A stretch of DNA of 64,000 bases from Mycobacterium sp. MFM001 (GCF_003402475.1 NZ_BFAB01000006.1:248001-312000); one strand, 5' to 3'. Counted from the first letter of the stretch, positions 18,076 to 25,700 are shown. Notes: generated by a model not told the origin, from the letters alone. Numbers and translations are program-made.

Positions 18076-18127
18076 CGGAAGGATAACTTCACAATTGTTT
18101 GCGGACGAGGTCGGTAAATTCGATGGT

Positions 18128-19393
18128 ATGAGGCTTGAAGTCGTGGGCAACCGGCGGTCGATGCTACCGAGCGCGGTCCACGGCGCGGCGGACCCGCACT
18201 TCGTCTGCGCAGTCCGCAGCTTTGCCAGCATGTTCCCCGGGCGCCGATTCGGCGGCGGCGCACTGGCGGTGTACCTCGACGGCGAACCCGTCGTCGACGT
18301 CTGGACCGGCTGGTCTGACCGGCGTGGTCGGGTGCCGTGGTCGGCGGATACCGCCCCGATGGTGTTCTCGGCGACCAAGGGCATGGCATCCACCGTCATC
18401 CATCGGCTGGCCGACCGGGGACTGATCGACTACGAGGCGCCGGTTGCCGAGTACTGGCCGGAGTTCGGCGAGAACGGCAAATCGGAAATCACGGTGCGCC
18501 AAGTGATGCGGCACCGAGCCGGCCTCTCCGCGTTGCACGGCGCCAGCAAGGAAGACTTGCTGGATCACGAACTGATGGAATCGCGGCTAGCGGCAGCGCC
18601 GGCGGGAAAGCTGCTCGGCAAACCCGCGTACCACGCGCTGACCTACGGGTGGCTGATGTCGGGACTGGCCCGCGCCGTCACCGGCAAGGGCATGCGCCAA
18701 CTGTTCCGCGAGGAGTTGGCGGAGCCACTGGGCACCGACGGCCTGCATCTGGGCCGCCCGCCGGCCGACGCACCGACCCGGCCGGCGCAGATCATCATGC
18801 CGCAAAGCACCATTCCCAATCCGCTGTTCAACGCGGTGGCCCCCAGGATCGCCGCGCTGGAACTGTTCGCGGGAATGGGCGCAATGTACTTCCCTGGCAT
18901 GAAAGCCGTTGTGCAGGGCGATATTCCGTTCCTCGACGGTGAGCTTCCGGCAGTGAACGGGGTGGTGACGGCCCGCGCGCTGGCCAAGATGTACGGCGCG
19001 ATCGCCAATGGCGGCGAGATCGACGGCACTCAATTCTTGTCTCGCGAGTTGGTCGCCGGGTTGACCGGCCGGCACAGCCTGCGGTTGGACCGCAACATCG
19101 GGGTGCCGTTGTCATTCCACCTGGGGTATCACAGCGTGCCCTTCCACGCGATGCCCGGATTCGGCCACGCCGGACTGGGCGGCTCGATCGGATGGGCCGA
19201 TCCGGCAAGCGGACTGGCGTTCGCCTTCGTACACAACCGGTTGCTGTCGCCGTTCGTGCTGGTGGATCACGCCGGCTTCGTCGCGACCGCCGCCTTGCTG
19301 CGACGGGGTGTCGCCCAGGCCCGCAGGCACGGGTTCGAGCGGGTTTCCGACTTCGGGTCGCCGTTCCCCGAGTCGGGGGCCGTCGCGGGCTAG
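18128..19393 (+). CDS. lipL: Serine beta-lactamase-like esterase/lipase (LipL-type)
   Basis: The 421-residue protein belongs to the class C beta-lactamase/esterase VIII family: nucleophile motif SATK at residues 81-84, tyrosine motif YGW at ~173-175 and a C-terminal HAGLGGSIGWADP box in place of KTG. It resembles LipL (Rv1497), a mycobacterial carboxylesterase, and lies in the same place after meaB. No signal peptide is obvious. ATG 18128 begins MRLEVVGNRRS; an upstream in-frame ATG would run into the meaB end and lacks support. Its stop overlaps the convergent dodecin stop. Confidence 0.9.
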   Translation: MRLEVVGNRRSMLPSAVHGAADPHFVCAVRSFASMFPGRRFGGGALAVYLDGEPVVDVWTGWSDRRGRVPWSADTAPMVFSATKGMASTVIHRLADRGLIDYEAPVAEYWPEFGENGKSEITVRQVMRHRAGLSALHGASKEDLLDHELMESRLAAAPAGKLLGKPAYHALTYGWLMSGLARAVTGKGMRQLFREELAEPLGTDGLHLGRPPADAPTRPAQIIMPQSTIPNPLFNAVAPRIAALELFAGMGAMYFPGMKAVVQGDIPFLDGELPAVNGVVTARALAKMYGAIANGGEIDGTQFLSRELVAGLTGRHSLRLDRNIGVPLSFHLGYHSVPFHAMPGFGHAGLGGSIGWADPASGLAFAFVHNRLLSPFVLVDHAGFVATAALLRRGVAQARRHGFERVSDFGSPFPESGAVAG

Positions 19394-19602
19394 GCGTCCT
19401 CCAGCCGGAAGCCGACTTTCATGGTCACCTGGAAATGGGCGACGCTGCCCTTCTCCAGGTGACCGCGCACCGATTGCACCTCGAACCAGTCAAGGTTGCG
19501 GGTGGTCTGCGCGGCGCGGGCCAGCCCACTGCGAATCGCCGCGTCGACACTGTCGGGAGAGGTTCCGACAATCTCGATCACCCGGTACGTGTGGTTGCTC
19601 AC
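19390..19602 (-). CDS. Dodecin (first of two)
   Basis: The 70-residue protein is a full-length dodecin: a short beta strand YRVIEIVGTS, one helix and two strands, with the flavin-stacking tryptophan in NLDWFEVQSVRGHL. Dodecins form hollow dodecamers that store or buffer flavin (and CoA in some mycobacterial forms). It corresponds to Rv1498A. The stop codons of this gene and convergent lipL share the tetranucleotide CTAG at 19390-19393. A second dodecin is at 41259-41474. Confidence 0.93.
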   Translation of the reverse strand: MSNHTYRVIEIVGTSPDSVDAAIRSGLARAAQTTRNLDWFEVQSVRGHLEKGSVAHFQVTMKVGFRLEDA

Positions 19603-19608
19603 GCCGGC

Positions 19609-19944
19609 TCAGTAGTTGTTACAGACGGTGGCGACCTGCGCGATGGTGCCCAGATATTGCTGAGCCTGGGGTGAGCCCTGCAGCTGCTGGATCATCTGCT
19701 GACGCTGCGGCGGGGGTGAGGCGAGGAATCGCCGCAACGCCGACTGCGCCATCGGTGACGAGTTGAACTGCGCCGCGGCCGCCGGGTCCTGCGCATTGAG
19801 CGCCGACACCACTTGCGGGTAGGTGCAGGTGGTGTTCACGGCCGGATCCAGCGGATCTGCGGATGCGACACCGGCCGCAGCGGTCAAGGACAATGCCAGC
19901 GCCCCGGCGGCGGTGGCGAGCCTGCTCAACGACAGTGTGACCAT
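19609..19944 (-). CDS. Secreted hemophore-related protein (TB8.4-like)
   Basis: The 111-residue protein has a signal peptide (VTLSLSRLATAAGALALSLTA..., cleavage after ASA before DPLDP) and a mature ~80-residue helical domain with two cysteines (TTCTY near its start and VCNNY at its end) that can form a disulfide. The pattern NTTC.YPQVV.ALN..DP.AAAQFN matches the low-molecular-weight antigen TB8.4 (Rv1174c) and related hemophore-like proteins; heme binding is inferred. ATG 19942-19944 is preferred to one at 19974 because the signal peptide then begins directly. The gene is 6 bp from the dodecin start. Confidence 0.85.
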   Translation of the reverse strand: MVTLSLSRLATAAGALALSLTAAAGVASADPLDPAVNTTCTYPQVVSALNAQDPAAAAQFNSSPMAQSALRRFLASPPPQRQQMIQQLQGSPQAQQYLGTIAQVATVCNNY

Positions 19945-20158
19945 GTATGGACACCTTTCCCGGTAGTGCGCCATCGAGGTTCGATGGCATCAAGCGAACG
20001 GTTACGTCTTTTATCGAGGCTACCAGCGTGTGCGTTACAGCCCGTCGGCGTCGAGTCGAACCGGCAGCATATGGCCGGAGTCGACTTGTCGGACAACCAC
20101 TCCCAAAGGGGGGAGAAGGTCTGTAGTCCACTGCCGGTTTTAAATCCGCAGAATCGGA

Positions 20159-20170
20159 TATGATCCCGCA
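20159..20170 (+). promoter_or_regulatory. -10 element for a leaderless HTH gene (module copy B)
   Basis: TATGAT at 20159-20164 matches the -10 consensus well and lies 6 nt before ATG 20171, with no ribosome-binding site between them. The transcript should therefore start at or next to the ATG. A -35 box is not clear. Confidence 0.5.
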
Positions 20171-20542
20171 ATGCTCCCCGACGACACGGGTAAAGATCTG
20201 GCCACCGTGCTCTCGTACATGGCCGGCCGGTCGCTCAGCAAGGAGGAGCTGTGGACGGCAATGGAGCTGCCCCGATCCACCTACTATGACCAGCTGGACA
20301 AGGGCACCCTGATCACCGCGGACAACTTGCGGAAGGCGGCGGGGAACCTCGGCGTCAACCGTGCCGAGTTGCTGGCCCGGTACAGGTTGATCGACCCCGA
20401 GGAAGTCTTGTCGCTGGCTGCAGAGCTTTGCGGAGACCACCGGGTACAGGCCGCGTCGGTGAGCACCGACGTGAAGAGCCTTCCCAAGACGCGGAAAAAG
20501 GTTTCCCAAATGAGGCCGCGGCCGGACGCGCCGCCGCTGTAA
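20171..20542 (+). CDS. Small HTH DNA-binding protein, module copy B (paralogue of 6151-6471)
   Basis: The 123-residue protein has the same core as the HTH protein at 6151-6471: KDLATVLSYMAGRSLSKEEL, PRSTYYDQLDKG, ITADNLRKAAGNLGVNRAEL and RYRLIDPEEV. Copy B has a longer linker and a basic tail (LPKTRKKVSQMRPRPDAPP). The Pro-rich tail with LPK near it is shared with copy A. The start appears leaderless. The partner membrane protein gene converges on it with only 3 bp between stops, unlike copy A where both genes run the same way, so pairing has survived an orientation change. Target unknown. Confidence 0.8.
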   Translation: MLPDDTGKDLATVLSYMAGRSLSKEELWTAMELPRSTYYDQLDKGTLITADNLRKAAGNLGVNRAELLARYRLIDPEEVLSLAAELCGDHRVQAASVSTDVKSLPKTRKKVSQMRPRPDAPPL

Positions 20543-20545
20543 GAC

Positions 20546-21286
20546 CTATCGGCGCACCGCGGGGCGCTGAAACCACTTGGCTTTTTGTCGCCAGGCATGC
20601 GCCGAGGCCAACGCGAACACCGCGCCGCAGGCACACGCAAACAGCCACACCAGGCTCACACCCGAAGGACCTTGCAGCGGCGGGATCAACGCAGTGGCGA
20701 TCCGCACGACGCAGGCCATGATCCCGCAGCCCGAAGCAGCCAGATACACATTGGCGGTGCGCCGCGATCGAGGGTCTTTGCGCAGAACCAGCAGCGCCCG
20801 CATGCCGTAGCCGAGGAGGTATGCCAGCGTCCCGCACAACAACAGCCAGTAGACGGTCAGCCAGAAGTCGGTGGGCACCGCAAAGAAATCCGGCCGGTAG
20901 ACCTTGCTGCCGTTGCCGAGCGAAAAGGTGGCCAGCAGCAACGGGATACACAGCGTGGCAGGTCGCTCGACGAACTGCTTGAACGACGACTGCAGGGTGT
21001 CGTCGTCGGCCAGGCGGCCCAGCGCGTTGTAGACGATTGCCGACGCCGCGACGATGTAACAGTCATGCCCGAGGTAGTCCTCGAGGTTCCACTTGCCGGT
21101 GAGGTCGTGCAAGGCGACCCCGAGGGTGGCCGATACCGGCGGCGACATGAGCACCACCGCGCATCCCTGCAAGGCGATGTTGAGGGTGGCGGCTACTTCC
21201 CACCGGCAGTGCCAGGTCACTCGCCGTATCCAGAGACTCCACGAGATGGAGCACAGCGTGAGGAGGATGAGGACGCCGAGAGCCAT
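20546..21286 (-). CDS. Seven-helix membrane protein, module copy B (paralogue of 5377-6126)
   Basis: This 246-residue integral membrane protein aligns with the product of 5377-6126 along its whole length, including SLWIRR, TLNIALQGCAV, LMSP, WNLEDYLGH and the YLLGY...RALLVLRKDPRS segment. About seven helices are predicted and the C terminus is short and basic. An in-frame stop lies four codons upstream of ATG 21286 and no ribosome-binding site is seen, so a leaderless transcript is possible. It is convergent with the HTH gene of the same module. Function is not known for either copy. Confidence 0.8.
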   Translation of the reverse strand: MALGVLILLTLCSISWSLWIRRVTWHCRWEVAATLNIALQGCAVVLMSPPVSATLGVALHDLTGKWNLEDYLGHDCYIVAASAIVYNALGRLADDDTLQSSFKQFVERPATLCIPLLLATFSLGNGSKVYRPDFFAVPTDFWLTVYWLLLCGTLAYLLGYGMRALLVLRKDPRSRRTANVYLAASGCGIMACVVRIATALIPPLQGPSGVSLVWLFACACGAVFALASAHAWRQKAKWFQRPAVRR

Positions 21287-21452
21287 CGGAGGTCTCTACG
21301 CGGTCTCGTTCAGCAGTGTCGGGGATTCAATCACTTCGCCTCCTCGTTGCCATCGCGTTTGCCCAAGCGCATGGCATCCAGGTCATGTTAGCGCCCGGCC
21401 CGTCACCCGAATTCGTCAAACGACAAACAGATCCGGAGCCGGCGCAGGTGCA

Positions 21453-21485
21453 TGATTGACGCATCAGTCAACAACTCTTTAGTGT
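21453..21485 (+). promoter_or_regulatory. Operator-promoter of the alcohol dehydrogenase unit
   Basis: A degenerate palindrome TGATTGAC-GC-ATCAGTCA (21453-21470) contains the -35 hexamer TTGACG (21456-21461). An 18-nt spacer leads to -10 TAGTGT (21480-21485), 6 nt before ATG 21492, so the transcript is leaderless. The same arrangement occurs before the NMO gene at 23653-23685, pointing to one shared repressor, most simply the TetR protein at 24805-25431. Confidence 0.6.
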
Positions 21486-21491
21486 GCCGGT

Positions 21492-22580
21492 ATGGCGCGG
21501 GCACTGGTGCTGGAAGCGCCGCGGCGCCTGGCCGCGCGGGAGTTTGGGGTCCCAGTGCTCGGCGACGACGACGCGCTGATCCGGGTGGCCGCCTGCGGGC
21601 TGTGCGGCACCGACCACGAGCAATACACCGGCAAACTGTTCGGAGGCTTCGCGTTCGTTCCAGGTCACGAGACTGTCGGGACTATCGAGGCGATCGGGCC
21701 GCGAGCGGCACAACGCTGGGGAGTGGCGGGGGGCGACCTGGTGGCGGTCGAGGTATTCCAGTCCTGCCGAGACTGTCCGGCGTGTAGGGCGGGGGAGTAC
21801 CGGCGTTGCGAAAAGCACGGGCTGGCCGACATGTACGGGTTCATTCCCGTCGACCGCGAGCCCGGGCTGTGGGGCGGCTACGCCGAATACCAGTACCTGG
21901 CGCCCGACTCGATGCTGTTGGCAGTGCCGGCCAGCCTCGATCCGATAGTCGCAACGCTGTTCAACCCGCTGGGCGCTGGGATACGCTGGGCCACAACGGT
22001 TTCCGGTACAAAGGCGGGCGACGTGGTCGTGGTGCTCGGTCCGGGTATCCGTGGGCTGTGCGCGGCGGCGGCTGCCAAAGAGGCCGGTGCCGGGTTCGTG
22101 ATGGTGACCGGCCTCGGTCCGCGCGATGCGGGCCGGTTGGCGCTGGCTTCGGACTTCGGTGCCGACTTGGCCGTCGACGTGGGAGCCGACGACCCGGTGC
22201 GCGCGCTGACGAAGGCCGCCGGCCGACTGGCCGACGTCGTCGTCGACGTCACTGCCGGCGCCCCGGCGGCATTCGCACAGGCGATCGCGCTCGCCCGTCC
22301 CGCCGGAACCGTCGTCGTCGCCGGCACCCGCGGTTTCGGTGTTGGCGCACCGGGTTTTTCGCCCGACACGCTGGTGTTGAAGGAACTGCGGTTGCTGGGC
22401 GCACTCGGGGTGGACGTCACCGCATACCGGGCGGCGCTTGACCTGCTGGCCTCCGGCCGCTACCCGTTCGAGAGCCTGCCGCGCCGATGCGTGGGCCTCG
22501 ACGATGCTGAAGACCTGCTCGCCACGATGGCAGGCGAGCGTGACGGTGTCCCGCCAGTTCACGGAGTATTGACCCCATGA
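21492..22580 (+). CDS. Zinc-type alcohol dehydrogenase (medium-chain, Rv1530-like)
   Basis: The 362-residue medium-chain dehydrogenase has the catalytic zinc ligands in GLCGTDH and PGHE, the structural zinc loop CRDCPACRAGEYRRC and a Rossmann region whose nucleotide loop is VLGPGIRGLC rather than the usual GxGxxG. Substrate is unknown. It overlaps the next gene (ATGA at 22577-22580), so they are co-translated. By position it corresponds to Rv1530 (adh). Expression is probably controlled from the palindrome at 21453-21470. Confidence 0.9.
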   Translation: MARALVLEAPRRLAAREFGVPVLGDDDALIRVAACGLCGTDHEQYTGKLFGGFAFVPGHETVGTIEAIGPRAAQRWGVAGGDLVAVEVFQSCRDCPACRAGEYRRCEKHGLADMYGFIPVDREPGLWGGYAEYQYLAPDSMLLAVPASLDPIVATLFNPLGAGIRWATTVSGTKAGDVVVVLGPGIRGLCAAAAAKEAGAGFVMVTGLGPRDAGRLALASDFGADLAVDVGADDPVRALTKAAGRLADVVVDVTAGAPAAFAQAIALARPAGTVVVAGTRGFGVGAPGFSPDTLVLKELRLLGALGVDVTAYRAALDLLASGRYPFESLPRRCVGLDDAEDLLATMAGERDGVPPVHGVLTP

Positions 22581-23140
22581 CGAAACCCCGCGTGCCGCTT
22601 CTGCCCGTCGACGAGGCCAAGGCCGCTGCCGACGAAGCCGGCGTCCCCAATTACATGGCCGAGCTCAACATCTTCCAGGTGTTGCTCAACCATCCCGGCG
22701 TGGCGCGCGGGCTCAACGATCTGTTGGCCACCATGCTGTGGCACGGCGCGCTCGACTCGCGGCTGCGCGAGCTGGTGATCATGCGGATCGGCTGGCTCAC
22801 CGCCTCCGAATACGAGTGGACGCAACATTGGCGCGTCGCGCAGGGCCTCGGGGTGTCCGCCGACGATTTGCTGGGCGTGCGGGATTGGCGGTCTCACAAC
22901 GGTTTTGGAGCGGTGGAGCGGGCGGTGCTGGCCGCCACCGACGACGTCGTGCGCGACGGCGCGGTGAGCGCCGAGAGCTGGGCGGCGTGCGAACGCGAGC
23001 TCGGTGCCGACCGGGCAGTGCTCATCGAACTGATCACCGCGATCGGCGCGTGGCGAATGGTCGCCTCGATCCTGCGCAGCCTGCAGGTGCCTTTGGAAGA
23101 GGGCGTCGCCGGCTGGCCGCCCGACGGGCAAGCGCCCTAG
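22577..23140 (+). CDS. Carboxymuconolactone decarboxylase-family protein (Rv1531-like)
   Basis: This 187-residue helical protein has the CMD/AhpD-like core around SRLRELVIMRIGWLTASEYEWTQHWRVAQ. The AhpD-type CxxC is absent (the equivalent position reads SEYEWTQH), so it belongs to the CMD group without the redox-active cysteines. Its start overlaps the alcohol dehydrogenase stop. Function in this operon is unknown; it could act on a product of the dehydrogenase. A 63-bp stem-loop repeat begins 4 bp after its stop. Confidence 0.85.
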   Translation: MTKPRVPLLPVDEAKAAADEAGVPNYMAELNIFQVLLNHPGVARGLNDLLATMLWHGALDSRLRELVIMRIGWLTASEYEWTQHWRVAQGLGVSADDLLGVRDWRSHNGFGAVERAVLAATDDVVRDGAVSAESWAACERELGADRAVLIELITAIGAWRMVASILRSLQVPLEEGVAGWPPDGQAP

Positions 23141-23143
23141 GTG

Positions 23144-23206
23144 CGCCGAGTGTGGACTTGAGGTACGCGTCCGTCGAAAAAGCGTGTCACAACTCCACAT
23201 TCGGCG
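23144..23206. repeat. 63-bp intergenic stem-loop repeat, copy 1
   Basis: This element lies between two convergent stop codons (23140 and 23210). It has 13-bp complementary ends (CGCCGAGTGTGGA with TCCACATTCGGCG, one G-T pair) and a loop carrying ACGCGTCCGTC and GTGTCACAAC. It has the same length as copy 2 at 45130-45192 and matches it at 49 of 63 positions. Stem differences are paired: TGG/CCA here is GCC/GGC there. It could act as a bidirectional terminator or be a small mobile palindromic repeat. Confidence 0.75.
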
Positions 23207-23209
23207 ACG

Positions 23210-23635
23210 TCAAACGATCCGATACGTCTGCACGGCGTGCGCGACGACATTGCCGTCGCTGTCGGTGGCGGTGATCTCGGTGAACGTGAGCTCTTTGCGC
23301 CGCCGCGTGGTGCGCGCGTGGCAGAGCAGATCGCACTGTTTGGCTGCGCCGGTGTACTGGATGCTCATCGCGACGGTGGAGGCCCGCATGCCCTTGTCGA
23401 AGTCGTGGTTCGACCAGGCCGCGGCCGCGCCGGCGGTGTCCATCACCGACGCGATCACCCCGCCGTGAAAGTAAACCCCGTCGTTGGTGAGGTTCTCGCG
23501 AAACGGCAGCCGGACGGTGACGTCGTCGGGCTCGTAGCGGTCGAACACGATGCCCAACCCCGCCAGGAACGGCGTCGTCGGCATCAGATCGCGCACTGCC
23601 AGACGGCGCTTGTGCTGCTGCTCGTCAGTCAACAT
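23210..23635 (-). CDS. PaaI-type hotdog thioesterase (Rv1532c-like)
   Basis: The 141-residue protein is a single hotdog domain with the helix motif NDGVYFHGGVIASVMDTAGAAAAWS typical of acyl-CoA thioesterases of the PaaI/DUF4442 type, followed by three core strands ending VVAHAVQTYRIV. It probably hydrolyses an acyl- or aryl-CoA ester. ATG 23633-23635 leaves a 57-bp divergent region shared with the NMO gene; the palindrome at 23653-23670 in that region may control both directions. Confidence 0.85.
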   Translation of the reverse strand: MLTDEQQHKRRLAVRDLMPTTPFLAGLGIVFDRYEPDDVTVRLPFRENLTNDGVYFHGGVIASVMDTAGAAAAWSNHDFDKGMRASTVAMSIQYTGAAKQCDLLCHARTTRRRKELTFTEITATDSDGNVVAHAVQTYRIV

Positions 23636-23652
23636 GCACCGCACCCTACGTG

Positions 23653-23685
23653 TGATTGACACGTCAATCAATAACTCGGTAGCGT
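23653..23685 (+). promoter_or_regulatory. Operator-promoter of the NMO-TetR unit
   Basis: The perfect palindrome TGATTGAC-AC-GTCAATCA occupies 23653-23670 and contains -35 TTGACA (23656-23661). After an 18-nt spacer comes -10 TAGCGT (23680-23685), 7 nt before GTG 23693, giving a leaderless transcript. A TetR gene is the second gene of this unit, so autoregulation is likely. The alcohol dehydrogenase promoter at 21453-21485 has the same layout. Confidence 0.65.
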
Positions 23686-23692
23686 CATCGCC

Positions 23693-24808
23693 GTGCGAAC
23701 CAGAGTCGCCGAACTGCTCGGCGTGGAGTTCCCGATCTGCGCGTTCAGCCACTGCCGCGACGTGGTGGCCGCGGTGACCAATGCGGGTGGTTTCGGCGTC
23801 CTCGGCGCCGTCGCGCACAGCCCGCAGCGGCTGGACACCGAGCTGTCGTGGATCGAAGAACAGACCGGCGGCAAGCCCTACGGGGTCGACCTGCTGCTGC
23901 CGCCCAAATACGTCGGCGCCGAATCGGGCGGCATCGACGCGCAGCAAGTGCGAGAGCTGCTGCCCGAGGAACATCGCGCCTTTCTCGACGAGCTGCTGGA
24001 CCGCTACGGAATCCACGGCGCGCCAGGGGCTTTGCCGCCGACCGCGGGACTCAACGTGTCGCCGAAGGGCTACCAGCCGTTGCTCGACGTCGCCTTCGAC
24101 CACGACATCCGGCTGATCGCCAGCGCACTGGGCCCGCCGCCACCCGATCTGGTCACGCGCGCGCACGACAACGACGTCCTGGTGGCTGCGCTCGCCGGCA
24201 CCACCGAGCACGCGCGGCGGCACGCCGCCGCCGGCGTCGACCTGATCGTCGCGCAGGGCACCGAGGCCGGCGGCCACACCGGTGAGGTCGCGACCATGGT
24301 GCTGGTCCCCGAAATCGTGGATGCCGTTGCCCCGACGCCCGTTTTGGCCGCTGGCGGTATCGCCCGCGGGCGGCAGATCGCCGCGGCGCTGGCCCTGGGC
24401 GCCGAAGGGGTGTGGTGCGGATCGGTGTGGCTGACCACCGAGGAAGCTGAGACGCCGCCGGTGGTGAAAGACAAGTTCCTGGCCGCGTCGTCGTCGGACA
24501 CGGTGCGGTCGCGGTCGCTGACCGGCAAGCCCGCCCGCATGCTGCGCACTGCGTGGACCGACGAGTGGGAGCGGCCCGAAAGCCCTGCGCCCCTTGGCAT
24601 GCCGTTGCAGAGCGCGCTGGTCGCCGATTCGCAGCTACGGATCAACCGGGCCGCCGGCCAACCCGGCGCCAACGAACTGGCGACATATTTCGTCGGTCAG
24701 GTCGTCGGCTCGCTGGACAAGGTGCGGCCGGCGCGGTCGGTGGTGCTCGACATGGTGTCGGAATTCATCGACGCCGTCACGCGCCTCGACGAGTTGGTCG
24801 AGAAGTGA
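23693..24808 (+). CDS. Nitronate monooxygenase / 2-nitropropane dioxygenase-family FMN protein (Rv1533-like)
   Basis: The 371-residue TIM-barrel flavoprotein has the family's N terminus (RVAELLGVEFPICAFSH), the FMN-binding AQGTEAGGHTG and the phosphate-binding AAGGIARGRQIAAALALGAEGVWCGS. NMO-family enzymes oxidise nitronates or act as FMN-dependent reductases of other substrates; which applies here is not visible. The start is GTG 23693 with an apparent leaderless promoter. Its stop overlaps the TetR start (GTGA at 24805-24808). Confidence 0.9.
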   Translation: MRTRVAELLGVEFPICAFSHCRDVVAAVTNAGGFGVLGAVAHSPQRLDTELSWIEEQTGGKPYGVDLLLPPKYVGAESGGIDAQQVRELLPEEHRAFLDELLDRYGIHGAPGALPPTAGLNVSPKGYQPLLDVAFDHDIRLIASALGPPPPDLVTRAHDNDVLVAALAGTTEHARRHAAAGVDLIVAQGTEAGGHTGEVATMVLVPEIVDAVAPTPVLAAGGIARGRQIAAALALGAEGVWCGSVWLTTEEAETPPVVKDKFLAASSSDTVRSRSLTGKPARMLRTAWTDEWERPESPAPLGMPLQSALVADSQLRINRAAGQPGANELATYFVGQVVGSLDKVRPARSVVLDMVSEFIDAVTRLDELVEK

Positions 24809-25431
24809 GCCCGGCGGGCACCCGCACCCGCCGGCGCCGTGCGGTCAGCGACGAGGACAAGTCGGCCCGGCGCGACGAGATCATGGCCGCGGCCAAGAAG
24901 GTCTTCGCGCGCAAGGGTTTTCACGCCACCACGATCGCCGACATCGCCAAGGAGGCGGGGCTGGCCTACGGGTCGGTGTACTGGTACTTCGACTCCAAAG
25001 ACGAGCTGTTCCACGCGCTGATGGCCGTCGAGGAGCAGGCGCTGCGCGCTCACGTGTCGGCCGCTGTGGCTGCGCCAACCGACGGCGAGGAACCGTTCCG
25101 CACCGCCGTGCAGGCGACTTTGGAGTTCTTCGAAGCCGACAAGGCCACCGTCAAGCTGCTGTTCCGCGACGCCTACGCGCTGGGTGACCGGTTCGAAAAG
25201 CACCTCGGCGGCATCTACGAGCGGTTCATCGACGACATCGAAACGTTCATCGTGGTCGCTCAGGAGCGCGGCGAGGTGGTGGCCGCTCCGCCGCGGATGG
25301 TGGCCTACACGCTGGCGGCGCTGATCGGCCAGCTGGCGCATCGGCGGCTGTCCACCGATGACGGCGTCACCGCGGCCGAAGTCGCGGACTTTGTTGTCTC
25401 GCTGGTCCTCGACGGGCTGCGCCCGCGCTGA
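24805..25431 (+). CDS. TetR-family regulator, likely controlling the adh and NMO units (Rv1534-like)
   Basis: The 208-residue protein has a TetR helix-turn-helix (residues ~21-65: RRDEIMAAAKKVFARKGFHATTIADIAKEAGLAYGSVYWYFDS, cited in part) and a C-terminal helical domain with RMVAYTLAALIGQLAHRRL of the TetR_C type. A very basic N-terminal extension (TRTRRRRAV) precedes the HTH. GTG 24805 overlaps the NMO stop, so the two are co-translated. Palindromes before this operon and before adh fit the size of a TetR operator. The ligand is unknown. Confidence 0.9.
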   Translation: MSPAGTRTRRRRAVSDEDKSARRDEIMAAAKKVFARKGFHATTIADIAKEAGLAYGSVYWYFDSKDELFHALMAVEEQALRAHVSAAVAAPTDGEEPFRTAVQATLEFFEADKATVKLLFRDAYALGDRFEKHLGGIYERFIDDIETFIVVAQERGEVVAAPPRMVAYTLAALIGQLAHRRLSTDDGVTAAEVADFVVSLVLDGLRPR

Positions 25432-25501
25432 CCGCCTACGACCTGGTATAAGCCCTGGTAAACCTACAGCGGCCATTCAGTGAATTCACAGGCGTGGTGA
25501 A

Positions 25502-25530
25502 TTGACCCGTTCCAGTTCTTCGTGCATCAT
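25502..25530 (+). promoter_or_regulatory. Candidate promoter of the M-box leader transcript
   Basis: TTGACC at 25502-25507 and CATCAT at 25525-25530 are separated by 17 nt, a reasonable -35/-10 pair. A start near 25537 would place the 5' end just before the riboswitch. A 10-bp palindrome GTGAATTCAC (25480-25489) and a second half-site GTGAATT lie just upstream and could bind a regulator. Confidence 0.45.
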
Positions 25531-25540
25531 CGGATTTGTA

Positions 25541-25700
25541 AGCACCTCGTTAGGCGAGGCGTCTACACGGATACAGGCCACTGACCCCGAACGTCGAGAG
25601 ACGCCCAGGGTCAGGACAGCTCCTCCCGGCTTAAGGGTTGAGCCCAAGTGGCTTCCGGGTTCCGGATACGCCGTGTAGTGCCGAAGCTCTGACGAGTGGG
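25541..25700 (+). promoter_or_regulatory. M-box (ykoK) Mg2+-sensing riboswitch
   Basis: Conserved M-box elements occur in order: GTTAGGCGAGGC (25549-25560), GGATACAGGCC(A)CTG around 25569-25583, ACGTCGAGAGACGCC (25591-25605) and AGTGCCGAAGCTC (25677-25689). CTCGT (25546-25550) can close the P1 stem with ACGAG (25692-25696). M. tuberculosis has an M-box before Rv1535 (recalled), and a Rv1535-like gene follows here at 25961. High Mg2+ would stabilise the aptamer and lower expression. Downstream, GGGTG (25698-25702) can pair with CACCC (25708-25712), while ACCCGA (25709-25714) can instead pair with TCGGGT (25720-25725), giving exclusive folds. Confidence 0.88.
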
